DNA from: Stomoxys calcitrans
Taxonomy: Eukaryota > Arthropoda > Insecta > Diptera > Muscidae
Assembly (NCBI RefSeq): GCF_963082655.1
Contig: NC_081553.1
Span: 193,691,373-193,755,372 of the forward strand
Direction: 5' to 3'
DNA: 64,000 bases
Part shown: piece by piece, positions 34,956 to 46,044 of the stretch
Position numbering within the stretch: the first letter of the stretch is position 1
Layout: every line of letters begins with the position of its first letter
Position numbers and translations under genes: made by a program
The notes under the pieces: model-generated
What the model saw: only the letters and a program-made list of their open reading frames with translations
The model's database searches: none
What the model was told of the DNA's origin: nothing

Positions 34956-36675
34956 ATAATAACCTTTGACGGATGCTCCTATGGGTGACCACCATAAATA
35001 ACCTATTACGGAAGCTGACTAAGGAGGGATTTTAACCCGCCTGCTACACAGACGACCTTATAATAATTCCAAGGTGTAAGGATCCGAACCAGCTATCTAG
35101 AAGGGCGGAAAGGGTCTTGCAGATGACATACAACTGGGCTAGACCTAGGGGTCTCAATGTTAACCCAGAGAAGACTGCCGGTTCACGAGGAAGGCGAATG
35201 TACGAAATACAACGATTTCAATATCTAACAAAGTCAAATACTTAGGAGTGATCTTGGAGAGGAACCTGAATTCGAAGTATAACATTCAGGAGCATATCGA
35301 GAAGGCTCACAGATGTTGGGCACTAGGTAGATGAGCCATAGGCTCGAAATAGCTCTCCACTGGCTCTTCAGGAGCGAGATTAGACGAATATTTACTTGGG
35401 CCTCAGTAGTTTTGTGGACTGCGATGAAGAAAATGTGCAACCTAAGGATAATACAACAAGTTCAGAGAACATGTCTTGGCATAGGCGGATTAAGTGTGAG
35501 GAAGCCACTACGGCTATGAGGCTAAAGGCGATGGAAGCATGGATAGAGGATAGGAGCAGATCATACCATTACGGTACAATCGAGGCAACGATAGGAAACC
35601 AGGTAGAAATGGAAGAGGTTTCCTGTATTCGATCGTGCCTCGCAATCGACCGCCACAATTGTGGTCGAGTGAGAGGAACTGCTGCCAGCCGCTGTCTTGG
35701 ATTGACGGATCCCTGGTATTGCCATCTCGAATTTCATGCTACACGGATGGATTAAATCTAGAGGACAGAGAGGGACTGGGGGTCTATATTGAAAACCCAA
35801 AGACTGAGATCTGTTGTAGAATGCCCAACCATTATACGGACCTGCAGACGGAGATCCGCGCGATCGTGGAATGCGTAAGGTGGTGTAGTGTTAACGTGAG
35901 GACATCGAGTGTAGCCATCCTGCAGGCGGAGATCCGCGCAATCGTGGAATGCGTGAGGTGGTGTAGTGTTAACGTGAGGACGTCGAGTGTAACCATCTTT
36001 GCGGACAATAAACTGTCCATCAGGCCAATAACAACCAGGTCGGTAAGGTCACGAACAGTCTTGGAGAGTAAGAAGGATATTAACGCATTATCCGAGGTTG
36101 ACACGATTCGCACCGTTTGGGTGTCCGGCCATAGCGGTTTAAGGGGGAAAAATAGAGTATGATTTGGCAGTGAAGGTCTCTGGCCTTAAATAAACTTGAT
36201 TAAGTTTTGAAGCCATTCGGGCCGACGCAGTCCGAGATAATGGCGTGGGCTACAAAAGCGCATGAAACACTTTGGAGCAGCGTGCCTATTACTGAAAGGA
36301 AATAGCAGGAAGTCAGTATAGCTTTCGGTATCATAACATGACACAAAGGACTACGAGCTCACCTATGCAAAATTGCCGCGGTAAGTGATAGCATGTGTAG
36401 GGCATGTGGGGAAGATGATGATGTCATTGTCCGGCTTTCACGGCTAACAGATACCTGCACTTGGGTTGGGACACAATTCCAGACATGAACCAACTTAGGG
36501 GGCGTGTTATGGAAAACAATTGGGGATATTCTAAGTAGACCAGGGTTCCTGAATTAGATTTTCTTTTTCGAGGTTACTTTTTAGAGCGCACAACGACGCG
36601 ATTACTGGCTTAGGTGTACGTCCATAGTGGCATGGGGCGGATTAGTATCCGCAACCACTTTTTAACCTAACCTAA
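34956..36675 (+). pseudogene. RNase H-bearing LINE copy 2, 3' half
   Basis: Plus-strand remnants in order are: reverse transcriptase with a stop before ACYTDDLIIIP (35050-35070; YADD is YTDD); NQLSRRAERVLQMTYNWARP; KVKYLGVILERNLNSK (about 35232-35280); and RNase H starting CYTDGLNLEDREGLGVYIEN (35730-35790). TIFADNKLSIRPIT follows (about 35995), then TIRTVWVSGHSGLRGK, with a frameshift before the last catalytic aspartate. The cysteine tail SMCRACGEDDD is near 36385-36415. It ends with a TTAACCTAACCTAA-type 3' end matching the copy at 8272. Neither copy could work. Confidence 0.85.
35841..35996 (+). repeat. 78-bp tandem duplication inside RNase H
   Basis: Two adjacent 78-bp units (35841-35918 and 35919-35996), starting CCTGCAGACGGAGATCCGCG and CCTGCAGGCGGAGATCCGCG, keep the reading frame. 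They duplicate 26 residues containing EIRAIVECVRWCSVNVRTSS, so the catalytic glutamate helix occurs twice. The other copy of this LINE, near 9000-9100, has it once. Confidence 0.93.
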
Positions 36676-37688
36676 TTCTGACGAAATCGATGAGATTAAT
36701 TTTCAGATTTCATCAGAAAAATGTCGTAAAAAAACGATTTAATTTCAAAAAAAAAAAAAAAATAACGACAAGAAAAAACAGCAAATTTTATCTTTTTATA
36801 TAAGAATCCGTTATTTGTGTAAATGTCAAAGCGGAGGTGAGATTACGAGAGGCAACTGGTAGAAGTGGGAGAGAGTGTTTTGTGGGAGTGTGAGGTGCGT
36901 AGCTATACTTAATAATGATTAATAAGGAAGTCAACCAATTGCATAAGCTTCGGCTGGAGATAATATCGTGTTCGGTATTTTCTTTCAATATAGTTTTTTG
37001 CAAAGTATGCTATGGGGCTATCTTTGTATTATGTTGGCAACGGTTAAATACAACCTTGGCATTGGGTATACTGTGTATAAAGTTTGAAGTAGAAATAAAA
37101 AAAGGTGGCAGTTATAAACGATTTTGCCCGATAACTAATTGTGTAGTCTTACTACGGCACTCAAAGAATGAAATTCTTTGAGAATATTTATAGTTGTGTA
37201 GTATAGGCGGACTATTTGCATGGCCATATGGAACAAACAACGACTGAGCCGACACTGAATATCAGCCAGTGTCGGTCATGTTACCTGTCTATAAAAAGGT
37301 AAATTCAAATCAATGGATTTTAGAGTACGAAACCTGACATTGAAATCTGGAGGCACTTGCCTGAGGGCTTGCCCATACCCAAGTGCACAATTGAGTTGGC
37401 TATGGCATAAAGTAAGAACTTGAAATGGACTTATGGATTAAGTTTCTGGGCTTGCTCCCACCTAAACTTCCAGCCAAATGGACCTATAACCCTAACATAA
37501 CAATATAAAGATCAAATTATGGGCATTTAGAAAAGTATAAGTTTGCATCTCCTTCCAAAAATATCCAAAAAGGATTTGTAGCCTAATCAAATGAAACGAT
37601 TTTAACAGTGGAGTGTGAACGTAACATTGAAATAAGGAGTTTATCCCCTCAAAAGTCCGCCCACATCAAAAAAAAACGGTTCGTTTTC
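36676..37688. other. Unassigned DNA
   Basis: A 15-A run lies near 36750. No repeat family or gene is recognised. Confidence 0.4.
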
Positions 37689-38103
37689 GTTGATGTTGTC
37701 GTTGTTGTATTAGTCACAATTGCATGTGGAGTAAGCTATCCTCGTCAAGCTCCTATGAGTGAGCAAGCGCCTTTTAGTCCTTAGGACCGATCACCACGGG
37801 AATGTTGTGTCCATTGGTTATTTAAAGGTGTCAATAACTCGCCTTGTCATATTGAACATCATAGGCTCTCAGTATTTAAGGAAGAGCCGGTGCCGCCAGG
37901 CCTCTCACTTAGACTCTCCACTCGATACATCTGTCTGCGCTCGCAAATGCACCTACTCCGTATTGAGCATTTCGTTATCTGCAACATGTGGACAAACCTG
38001 GTAGACACCACATAAATCGGAACTCACACTTCCATCCCGTGTGGATAACAATGACACCACATAGATCGGAACTCATATTTCCAGACCGTGTGGTGCTCAA
38101 AGT
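37689..38103 (-). mobile_element. Retroposon B copy 6, nearly full length
   Basis: The minus-strand copy runs from the 5' TGAGCACCACACGGTCTGGA end through CTCTCACTTAGACTC (reverse) to the GTTGTCGTTGTTGTATTAG tail on the plus strand. The 5' region has an internal near-duplicate of about 50 bp (ACACCACATARATCGGAACT at about 38004 and 38052). Confidence 0.8.
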
Positions 38104-38139
38104 TATCCAATGGCAAGTCTTTCGTCTTCTGGGTTCTGC

Positions 38140-39159
38140 TAAGTATCCAGACTTAGGAACTCTGCGATTAAGTTGGTGTCGTTGGGTCGTAGTTGAGTAG
38201 GATTGGTTGAGCAGTTAAACATGTGAAGTGTGTCGTGTGGTCCCTAGTTACAATCGGGACTTATATCTAAAACGCTGGTACAATACTCGCTCTGTAGGAG
38301 TTAAGGCGGCTGCTTCTGCCGGAATGCAATTGAGCCAGAACTACTCTGGTTTGCCGAGGAAGGCTAACTTCTTCAGTTGCAATGGGAGGCGGCCGATCTC
38401 CAGGGACAGCGTTCAGTTGGTAGCTTTTCACCAATTCTGCTACTGTGAAATCTATCTAGGCTCCCATGAAACGCCGCCTGATCTAGAGATTCTCTCTGGT
38501 AGTGGTTAATCTCATGCTCTAGACCATGCAGATCCACCCTGATATCTCTGGGCGGTAAGTGGCTATGCACAAAATGGTAATTGGGATGGTTTTTCTTTTG
38601 CAGCCCAGTAGATATTGCTAAGGGAGCATGTAGTTGCGCCTTCGCACAGTTATGATATTTGTCTCCTAATGGAGAACTGAGGAGATAGTACGTGGGTCAT
38701 CATTCTAATAGATCCGAACGTTATTCCACTGTGTGTCGCTAAGCTAGCGAGTTCACACCGGCGCTGCATAGTTTATCACTGACCGGTCATTGCTTTGCAT
38801 GTAGGCAAAAGGTTTCTTTATAAGCACACCAAGTGCTGCCGGCAAGCAACTTAAAGACATTGTTTCTACATCTGACCTAGTCACAAATTGCAGTGGCATG
38901 CGCGGAAGATTTATAAAGGTTGTCAGATGTGCCACCAAGTAGTTTCTGATAGTTGGCGGTCGGAATTCTTATGCCTTCGACCATCACATTCAGCTCCCTA
39001 TGCATTTTCGCTGACGATGTGGCGGATATCTTTAAATTTCTGGCAGCGAAGTTAATGGACAGATCGGCAAGGTAATGGTTTGTCCCCACGCAGATGTCAA
39101 TGTCATCAAAGAAGGGGCCCGAAGCCATGGAGACGTCTGGAGGGGTGGAATAAAGGAGA
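38140..39159 (-). pseudogene. jockey-like LINE fragment 5, RT and C-terminal part
   Basis: The minus strand encodes LADLSINFAARNLKISATSS (39030-39080), GIRIPTANYQKLLGG (about 38930), SDVETMSLSCLPAALGVLIK (about 38810-38870) and HLPPRDIRVDLHGLEHEINH (about 38500-38560). These are jockey reverse transcriptase thumb and C-terminal motifs with frame breaks. It continues upstream at 39359-39566 past retroposon B. Confidence 0.85.
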
Positions 39160-39358
39160 GGTGTTGTTGTAGCAACACTTGCTTGTGGAGGTAGCGTGAA
39201 GCTTCAATAGGTGAGCAAATTCGTTCCATTCCATAGGACACACGGTCCTATGGGTGCTGTTGGTTATTTAAAGGCTTCAATAATTCGTCATATCGATTGT
39301 CACATGCAAAGAGCCGGCGCCATCCGGCATCTCACTGAGACTTATGATACCGCTGAGT
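39160..39358 (-). mobile_element. Retroposon B copy 7, inserted in jockey
   Basis: The minus-strand 3' part of B with a GTTGTTGTAGC tail at its left. It splits jockey fragment 5 between the PPPDG-type motif region and the upstream reverse transcriptase. It ends at ATACCGCTGA. Confidence 0.8.
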
Positions 39359-39566
39359 GTTCAGATTTCCTGCAGAGTGGTGTTTCACTACGGGGTTCGA
39401 CTTCTTATCCATTAATTTCGCAAACGATTGATCACCATTGGTTAGTGGTAATCCAAAGGTTTTAAGTTAGGCTGGAGTTACGTGTTGGCGATGTCCTCAA
39501 AAACGTAGCATGGTAGACCTATCTTAGGCTTTCGCCTTAGCTGCAATCTGCGGAAACCGTGCTGGT
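39359..39566 (-). pseudogene. jockey-like LINE fragment 5, upstream continuation
   Basis: Continues the split jockey copy (minus strand, around the HATFLRTSPTRN-like region matched at 43140-43200 and 54440-54470). It is further split by retroposon A at 39567; the LINE text TGCTCAATAA resumes at 39652. Confidence 0.65.
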
Positions 39567-39643
39567 CAACCCCATGGCAACCGGATTGACCCGATGAACT
39601 TCTTTATGGGCTGAGGCTGCCGCCTCAGTGCACAACAACAACT
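39567..39643 (+). mobile_element. Retroposon A copy 4, with TSD
   Basis: 77-bp copy inserted in jockey fragment 5. Target duplication GTGCTGGT lies at 39559-39566 and 39644-39651, and the uninterrupted jockey at about 54535-54560 shows this sequence once. It starts CAACCCCATGGCAACCGG and ends CACAACAACAACT. Confidence 0.85.
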
Positions 39644-39664
39644 GTGCTGGTGCTCAATAAATGG

Positions 39665-41190
39665 AAATTTTATTTTTATAAAATATTTGATAGATTTTGA
39701 TCAGGTTTGGTAGGAGTTTTCTTAAATCTTGGTAGAAACTAATTTTCTTGAGTGCCAACACTGGTAACGACATATACCCAGCGCAGTACAAAATTTACAT
39801 TGTTGGCTGGTATCGATAATGCCAGTAACTGTATTACAAAAAAATTAATCAACATAATAACAGTTTATCGATATGTTGATTCATCGATGTTTATAAGACA
39901 GCCGTTTGCTAGTTTTCTCATGTTTTGAGGCAAAATCACCAACTTTTTTTTGTAACCAACCGCATTGACCATAAAGTTAAATTGGTATTAAGTACATGCA
40001 GAAAAACAGACCAAACCAACATTTCATGGTTTTATCTGTCTGGAAGTTGGTTTTAGTTTTCTTCATTATCCAAAAGAACATCAAAACAGAAAAAACTCCA
40101 CAGAGAGTAGGAAGTTATTCCGGTCCACTATGGAAGAAACAAAAAAAAAACATAACATATCAGTGGTGCTGTAGCCAAAAATGGCTACAACAACACAAAA
40201 ATTCCAATAAATAAACAAACAAGAAAAAAAAACGAAAAACTGCAAAGGGTAGACGAACCAAGAATCAAATACCAAGATAACTCTATATGTGAGTACTAGT
40301 ACTTGGAAGTAAAACCAAGAGAAATAATGCAATGAACAAAACAACAAACAAAAAAAAAACAATGATTAAGCCAAAGCTAGAGAGAGATAACCACCATCAT
40401 CGAATACAACAAAAGCAAGAAGGCAGTAAGTAAACCTGAATAGAAGCAAGAATTGCAGACAACAGGACAGACAGACAAGCATAAAGGCAGTCAGTAAACA
40501 GCAGCTACAAACCAAGGAAGGGATAATCTAAGTAAGTCAAAAAATAGTGCTGCTGCTGTAGTCGACCAAGACAGACAACAACCATTGTAGTTTACCATTG
40601 CCTACCGGAGGAGCACATTAAACGGAATGGCAATGGCCACAGCAGCAGCAGCGGCAACAAAGTAGGAACCTAGGGAAACTTACTATTGGCACTTCCTTTG
40701 TGGCGACAACCAAAGCAGCAACTATGAAAATAGTTGATTTTATTGCACTCTCGCCCTCTCTGTCTCTCTCTCTCTCTTTGTCTAGCAATATTAGTTTTCG
40801 GCATTAGTGTGCAGTTTCATAAAAGGACCCCCCCACTCTACGCGTGCTGCCTGAACATTAAACCTGTTTAAATTTGGAATAAAATCAAAAAAAAAATTAA
40901 ATGCAATAAGTTTTACTCTCAGCTGGAGAAATCAAATCTCAGTAAAGAATATTGTGGTAGTTCTTCGTGCTAATCTAAATAGGAAATGATTAATTAGTTC
41001 AATCTATCTGAAAGAACTCTGCTGGTTTATCAGCTGGGAGGCCTTGAATTTAATTATTGGGGAATTATTGAACTTTCGTATTTGTTGTTGTTCTTTTTTA
41101 ACAGTTTCAGATCTCTCCATTAATTAACCGTCACCTAAGTTTTTTTTTTGTTATATATTTAGATTTGACAACTTTTGAGTGGGATTCGCT
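39665..41190. other. Unassigned DNA, low-complexity runs
   Basis: Purine- and CAA-rich stretch 40060-40700 with CAGCAGCAGCAGCGGCAAC, a TC microsatellite (40755-40778) and a donor-like GGCA/GTAAGT at 40424-40431. It could include a UTR exon, but no coding frame is supported. Confidence 0.4.
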
Positions 41191-41194
41191 GAAC

Positions 41195-41345
41195 CGATAA
41201 ATATCCGACATATGTAATGTGGTCCCTGGTTGCAACTGGGACACATATCTAGCAAGTTGACATTAATCCCAGTACAGGCTAAATTGAGAAATTAAGCCAG
41301 ATATACTCTGATTTGTGTGGGGAGATAAATTTCTGCGGTTGCTGT
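41195..41345 (-). pseudogene. jockey-like LINE fragment 6
   Basis: A short piece of the jockey 3' coding region. It matches 10150-10300 and 38220-38380 (phrases GTGGTCCCTGGTTGCAAC and GGGGAGATAAATTTCTGC). It is too decayed to read a frame. Confidence 0.6.
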
Positions 41346-41400
41346 GCAACTACTCACGTGCTTCATTATTCGTTCGCCAATTATCGATATTTTATAGAGG

Positions 41401-42207
41401 AACAAGTAAATGCGTGCTCAGTTCGGCCGGGCCGAATCTTATATACCCTCCACCATAGATCGCATTTGTCTAGTTCTTTTCCCGGTATCTCTTTTTAGGC
41501 AAACATCCGATTCGGACCATAATTGATTTGAATATTGGAGACCAAAGTAGAAGTCATTGTGTAAAATTTCAGCCAATTCGAGTAAGAATTGCGCCCTTAA
41601 GACAATCAAGAAGTTAAATAGAGAGATCGGTTTATATGGGAGCTGTATCCGGTTATAGACCAATTCGGACAATATCTAATACGTATGTTAAAGGACATGA
41701 GAGAAGCCGTTGTACAAAATTTCAACAAAATCGAATAATAATTACGCCCTCTGGACGCTCAAGAAGTCAAGATCCCAGATTGGTTTTTATGACAGCAATA
41801 TCAGGTTGTGGATCGATTTGAACCATATTTCGCACATTTGTTAAAAGTCAACAAAACACTTCATGCGAAATTTCAGCCAAATCGGGTAGGAATTGCGCCC
41901 TCTAGTGGCTCAAAAAGTCAAAATTCAAGATCGGTTTATTTGGCAGCCAAAACGGATACGAATTGCGCCCTCTAGACGCTTAAGAAGTCAAGACCCCAGA
42001 TAGGTTCATATGACAGCTATACCCAGTTATATACCTATTTTAAACACACTCAGCGCAATTGTTGAAAGTCATAATAAAATACCTCATCCAAAATTTCAGC
42101 CAAATCGGAAGAATTGCGCCCTCTAGTGGCTCAAGAAGTCAAGATCCAAGAACGGTTTATATGGCAGCTATACCAAAACATGGACCGATATAGCCCATTT
42201 ACAATCC
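41401..42207 (+). repeat. Repeat D copy 5
   Basis: Starts AACAAGTAAATGCGTGCTC, then GTTCGGCCGGGCCGAATC and TATACCCTCCACCATAGATC. It is followed by about four diverged units of about 170-180 bp with TTTCAGCCAAATCGG, AATTGCGCCCTCTAG and TCAAGAAGTCAAGATCC. It is the clearest example of the D structure and has no coding frame. It is truncated at the right by retroposon B. Confidence 0.8.
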
Positions 42208-42482
42208 CAACCGCCTGGTTGTGTAAAGGCGCCAATAACTTGCCTCGTCATATCGAGTATCATAGGCACCCAGTATGTAAGCAAGAGTCAGTGCCGCCCG
42301 CCCTCTCATTGAGACTCTCTACTCGGTATCGCTGATTGTCCGCAACTGCAATTGCAGCTACTCCGTATACGAAGCATTCCACTATCCGCAACCTGTGGTT
42401 GCGATCGTGTCCTGTAGCTTCCAGCTAAGCTACAGGACCACACAAATCGGAGCTCAAAGTTCCAACCAATGTGGTGCTCACC
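42208..42482 (-). mobile_element. Retroposon B copy 8, left arm of inverted pair
   Basis: The minus-strand 5' two-thirds of B, from the TGAGCACCACATTGGTTGGA head at 42482 to the TTTACACAACC point at its left. The (CAA)n tail is missing. It forms a head-to-head pair with copy 9. Confidence 0.85.
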
Positions 42483-42532
42483 GAGAGAAATTCTGTTTTT
42501 TTTTTGTCAGCACGCCAAGTGCTGCAGGCAAA

Positions 42533-42852
42533 CGACCTTGCTACGAGCTACCGGGCGGGTCCACAGGTTGCGGATAGTGGAATGCTCCACACAGAGTAGC
42601 TGCAACGGTAGTCGCGGACAGCGGTATCGAGCGGAGAGTCTCAGTGAGAGGACAGGCGGCATCGGCTCTTGCATAAAAACTGAGTGCCTATGACGCTCAA
42701 TATGACAAGGCGAGTTATTGGCGCCTTTAAATAACCAATGGCCACCTTGTTCCTGCGGCTATCGGTCCTTTGACCGGAACGAGCTTGCCCACATAGGAGC
42801 TTGACGAGGATCGCCACCTTCACAGGAAAATGTGCCTACAACAGCAACAACA
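42533..42852 (+). mobile_element. Retroposon B copy 9, right arm of inverted pair
   Basis: Plus strand, from GCTACGAGCTACCGGGCGGG through GGTTGCGGATAGTGGAATGC and GGCGCCTTTAAATAACC to a GTGCCTACAACAGCAACAAC tail. The ~50 bp between copies 8 and 9 contain a jockey phrase (CCAAGTGCTGCAGGCAA), so both copies landed in jockey fragment 7. Confidence 0.88.
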
Positions 42853-43960
42853 TTCATAACCCTATTCCTCTCTGCTAACGATGGAGATGAATGTGGCTCA
42901 AGATTTGGATGCGCATATTTTCAAATTTCTGGCAAGGTAGTGTTTAGTTTATCCTCACGCAGGTGTTATCAAAGAAGGAACCCGAAACCGTCTGCAGGGT
43001 GTGGAAAAGCGGAGAGCTAGAAGTTAAACCGTGCCGGAGATACCTCCCCACCTTGTGGATTTCCCTTTTTCACTTTATGTGGCTTCGACTACTTATCACT
43101 AAATTCCACAAACGACTAGCGACCAAACAGGTAATTCTTTATTCACAGTTTGGGCTGGGCTGTAGGAATGTGTTAGCAATGTCCTAAAAAAGCGTGGCGT
43201 GACTGACCGTATCGAAAGCTTTCGAAAGGTCCAGAGCCACGAGGACCGACCTATCGTATGGCCTGGGCTGGCCTGATTTAGACCACGGTAAATATGTGTA
43301 GTAATGGCGTGCAAAGCAGTCGTTGTGCTATGCAATCTACGGGCTCGGTGCTGAAATGGAAATTTTCCAAAAATGCCAAATAGTTCCTCAAGCGTTTGGC
43401 TACTGGAGAGAGAAGGTATATCGGTTGGTACGACTCTCCCTCTGCCCCTCTTTCAGATATGCGGTACTATGAGAATGCTCAAAGACAGATTGACGACAGT
43501 TGTGAGCTAAATGACTACAGATAAATCCAGATTCTTCGGCATCAATGTAGAGATTCCGTTGTTCACAGTTAATTGTGGTGGTTGTTCATCGACCACGAAT
43601 ATGTTGAATTACTCTCCTTTTTGCTTTGTCTGTGCCGAGAAGTTGGGCAGCACATGGGGTATTCGACCGGTGTTATAAAGCGAGCGGTTGCTGCGTTAAG
43701 GATGTCTCGGAATTTCTGTTCAGCAATATGTACATCTAGCTCAGTGAAGCGGCGATTGGTGTATTCTCTGTAATTACAATCGGCTTTCTTGTGATTGATA
43801 TACGTCCTGCGTGCAGAGGTTATGAAATCTGGTGGTAGATCAGTGATGAGAATTATATGTATTGAGTTACTAGAATTACCCATAATTCTGGTGGATGTTT
43901 CCTCAATCACTGCGCAAAACGTGGAGCTGCCAAAACGTGCCCCTCTGTTCGGTACCTAGG
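42853..43960 (-). pseudogene. jockey-like LINE fragment 7
   Basis: Minus strand: ALDLSKAFDTVSHATLF (about 43190-43250, a classic reverse transcriptase motif), HSTTTALHAITTHIYRGLNQ (43280-43335) and the YTNRRFTELDVHIAEQKFRD linker (43700-43770). The QGGV-to-YADD stretch is decayed near 42960-43060. It is the longest jockey fragment here. Confidence 0.88.
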
Positions 43961-44153
43961 GGAGAATGCCACAAACTATAATGTGCATTAAAGTTTCCTA
44001 GAACCAACCGATAGTGGCCCGACAACAGACATCTAATGCTGGTGCTATAATATTGATGCCAACCGGCGGTATGTACAAGTGAAGGTTAAGGTCTAGGCTA
44101 TTTTGCTTGGTATTGAGTCCAATTTAACACTGAGATAGTAGACTTATGGTTGG
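43961..44153. other. Unassigned stretch next to jockey
   Basis: Possibly further jockey endonuclease-region sequence, too decayed to read with confidence. Confidence 0.3.
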
Positions 44154-44253
44154 TTATCTCATGGCAGCCGGTTGTATGTACCGAATTGAGCCGATGTAAT
44201 CTTTGATCGGCAAGGGCTGCCGCCAAAGTTTGCAACACACTGCTACAACAACA
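44154..44253 (+). mobile_element. Retroposon A copy 5, full length with TSD
   Basis: 100-bp copy flanked by ACTTATGGTTGG (44142-44153) and ACTTATGCTTGG (44254-44265), 11 of 12 identical. It starts TTATCTCATGGCAGCCGG and ends CACTGCTACAACAACA. It gives the best size estimate for retroposon A. Confidence 0.85.
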
Positions 44254-44265
44254 ACTTATGCTTGG

Positions 44266-46040
44266 CCAAGTCGAGAGTTCTCTTTAAACGGAAATATACA
44301 ATCGCTGCATATTTTTTATCTGGGGACATCGAGTACAGAATGCGGAAGTTTGCTTCTCTAAGTTTATTAATTACCTCAGCATATTTTAGGTTTTAATCAT
44401 GTGCCATTCTGGAGTTGTTGTTTTACATCACTAGCTAGTTGGTTGATGTTTACTCCATAAAATTTCTTGTCTTTCTTTTGGCAGAGATTTTGTTTTTTTT
44501 TCCAAAAAGCATAGCATATTTGGGTATTGTCTTATGGATAAGAAAGAAATTAAATGCTGCGTTGCAATTTTTCTTTTTATGCTGCGACAACAATTTCCTT
44601 TGCCTTAGTACTCTTCCAAAAGTTTGCATTTGTTGTTACTTGTAGTGTATGATGTTGTTGCAGCAGCTGGCAGGCAGTCAGGCTGTATGTATTAATCTTT
44701 GTTTTGGGTCATGAAACACAAACGGAAAAGTAAAAAAAGAAGCATTATAACAACAACAGCAACAAGAAAAAAATGTTTATAAATATCACATCTAACACCA
44801 AAAGCCAGACCAGGAGCGTCAGACTGGCGTATGGAAGAACGGGCAGACAGACAGACAGACTTATGGGCAATTTTGTGTATCTTGACGTGTGTTACTTTTT
44901 CGTGTACAACAACAACCAACCAACAAGCAGCCAACTATTGGCTCCATTGGTATCTGTCCGTTGCGGTGCGATGCTATGTGCTGTTGGAAGTTATTTGAAC
45001 ATATTTGCCTTGGTTGTTGGTGGCTTCTTGACGTTTCACCACAGAAATTGTTGTGCTGTGCTTGCGTTTTTGGTTGCTACAATGGCAACAACAGCAGTAG
45101 CAGCAGCAGATTCAGCAATAGAGACAAACACCAACAATATTGCCTGTGCCCAGCCGCCATACCATATAATAGGTGTAGTGATGGTTGTGGTTGTTGTTTA
45201 GACTGCTGCTGATATTGCTGCGAACAGCAAGAAGACCATCATCAGCAGCATCATCGCATAGGTACTTGCGCATTCGTGCGTTACTTTTTCATATTGGTTT
45301 GGTCTCTTTTTTTCTTGCTTTTGGTTTCGAATTTTTGTTCATTTTCATCTTGGTTATAAATTTCCTTTAAAGCAATGTGCGGCATTTGTTTGGGGGGGTG
45401 GTACGGGGTCAGGTATTTGTAAAAGACGACCAACGTGGGACCCCAAAAGAAACGCGCTAGCACAAAATCCAATTTTCCTATCTAACGTCATTGTGATCTC
45501 CTTTTTCTCTTCGTTTTTCATACTCCACTCCTTGTTTTTTTATTCTTGTGTATTTTTTTCTTCTTGCCATCTGGCCTGGCTCAACTTTGTTTATGGATAT
45601 TATTTTGTAAATTTATTTCTTGTAATCTTGCCATGAGGTTTTTTCATCTTGCTGTGTTTGTGTGTGTGTGCGTGCTAAGCAACTTTTGGTCGATAGCTTT
45701 GGCTTTAATAAATGATAAATCGAACGAATATTGGATTTAAATCCAGATCACAAAACAAACGGCACATGCAACAACGGGGTGGTCAATAACTTTGTTTGGT
45801 TATTAAGGGACATGATGTAGGCATGAAATAAGGACAGGAAAAGATTTCGTATATAATATAAGACTTAAAAACGGCAATTTATCTATGAAAAACAAATTTT
45901 GGAAAACAATTTTATGGAAATTAAATATGTATGTGAAAATAAATTCGAATATAACTAGCCGACACAAAAACCACCAAAGCCCCCTACATGTGAGATTATG
46001 AACTAATTCTCTATAGACAAAATCATTTTTTTTTTTGAAA
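44266..46040. other. Unassigned DNA, CAG/CAA tracts
   Basis: AACAACAGCAACAAG and CAACAACAGCAGTAGCAGC tracts lie at 44745-44770 and 45088-45110, with a GTGTGTGTGTGCGTGC run at 45657-45676. A 142-codon frame at 44773-45201 has hydrophobic stretches, but no family resemblance or splice context, and I do not call it. Confidence 0.4.
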
Positions 46041-46044
46041 AACT

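Noticed and set aside
36655..36672. Telomere-like TAACCTAACC motifs
   Set aside because: Only two units, located at LINE and SINE-2 3' ends (also 8272, 46870, 62535); not a telomeric array.
44773..45201. 142-codon frame with hydrophobic segments
   Set aside because: It crosses CAG/CAA and microsatellite sequence, overlaps another frame, and has no homologue that I recognise and no splice context.
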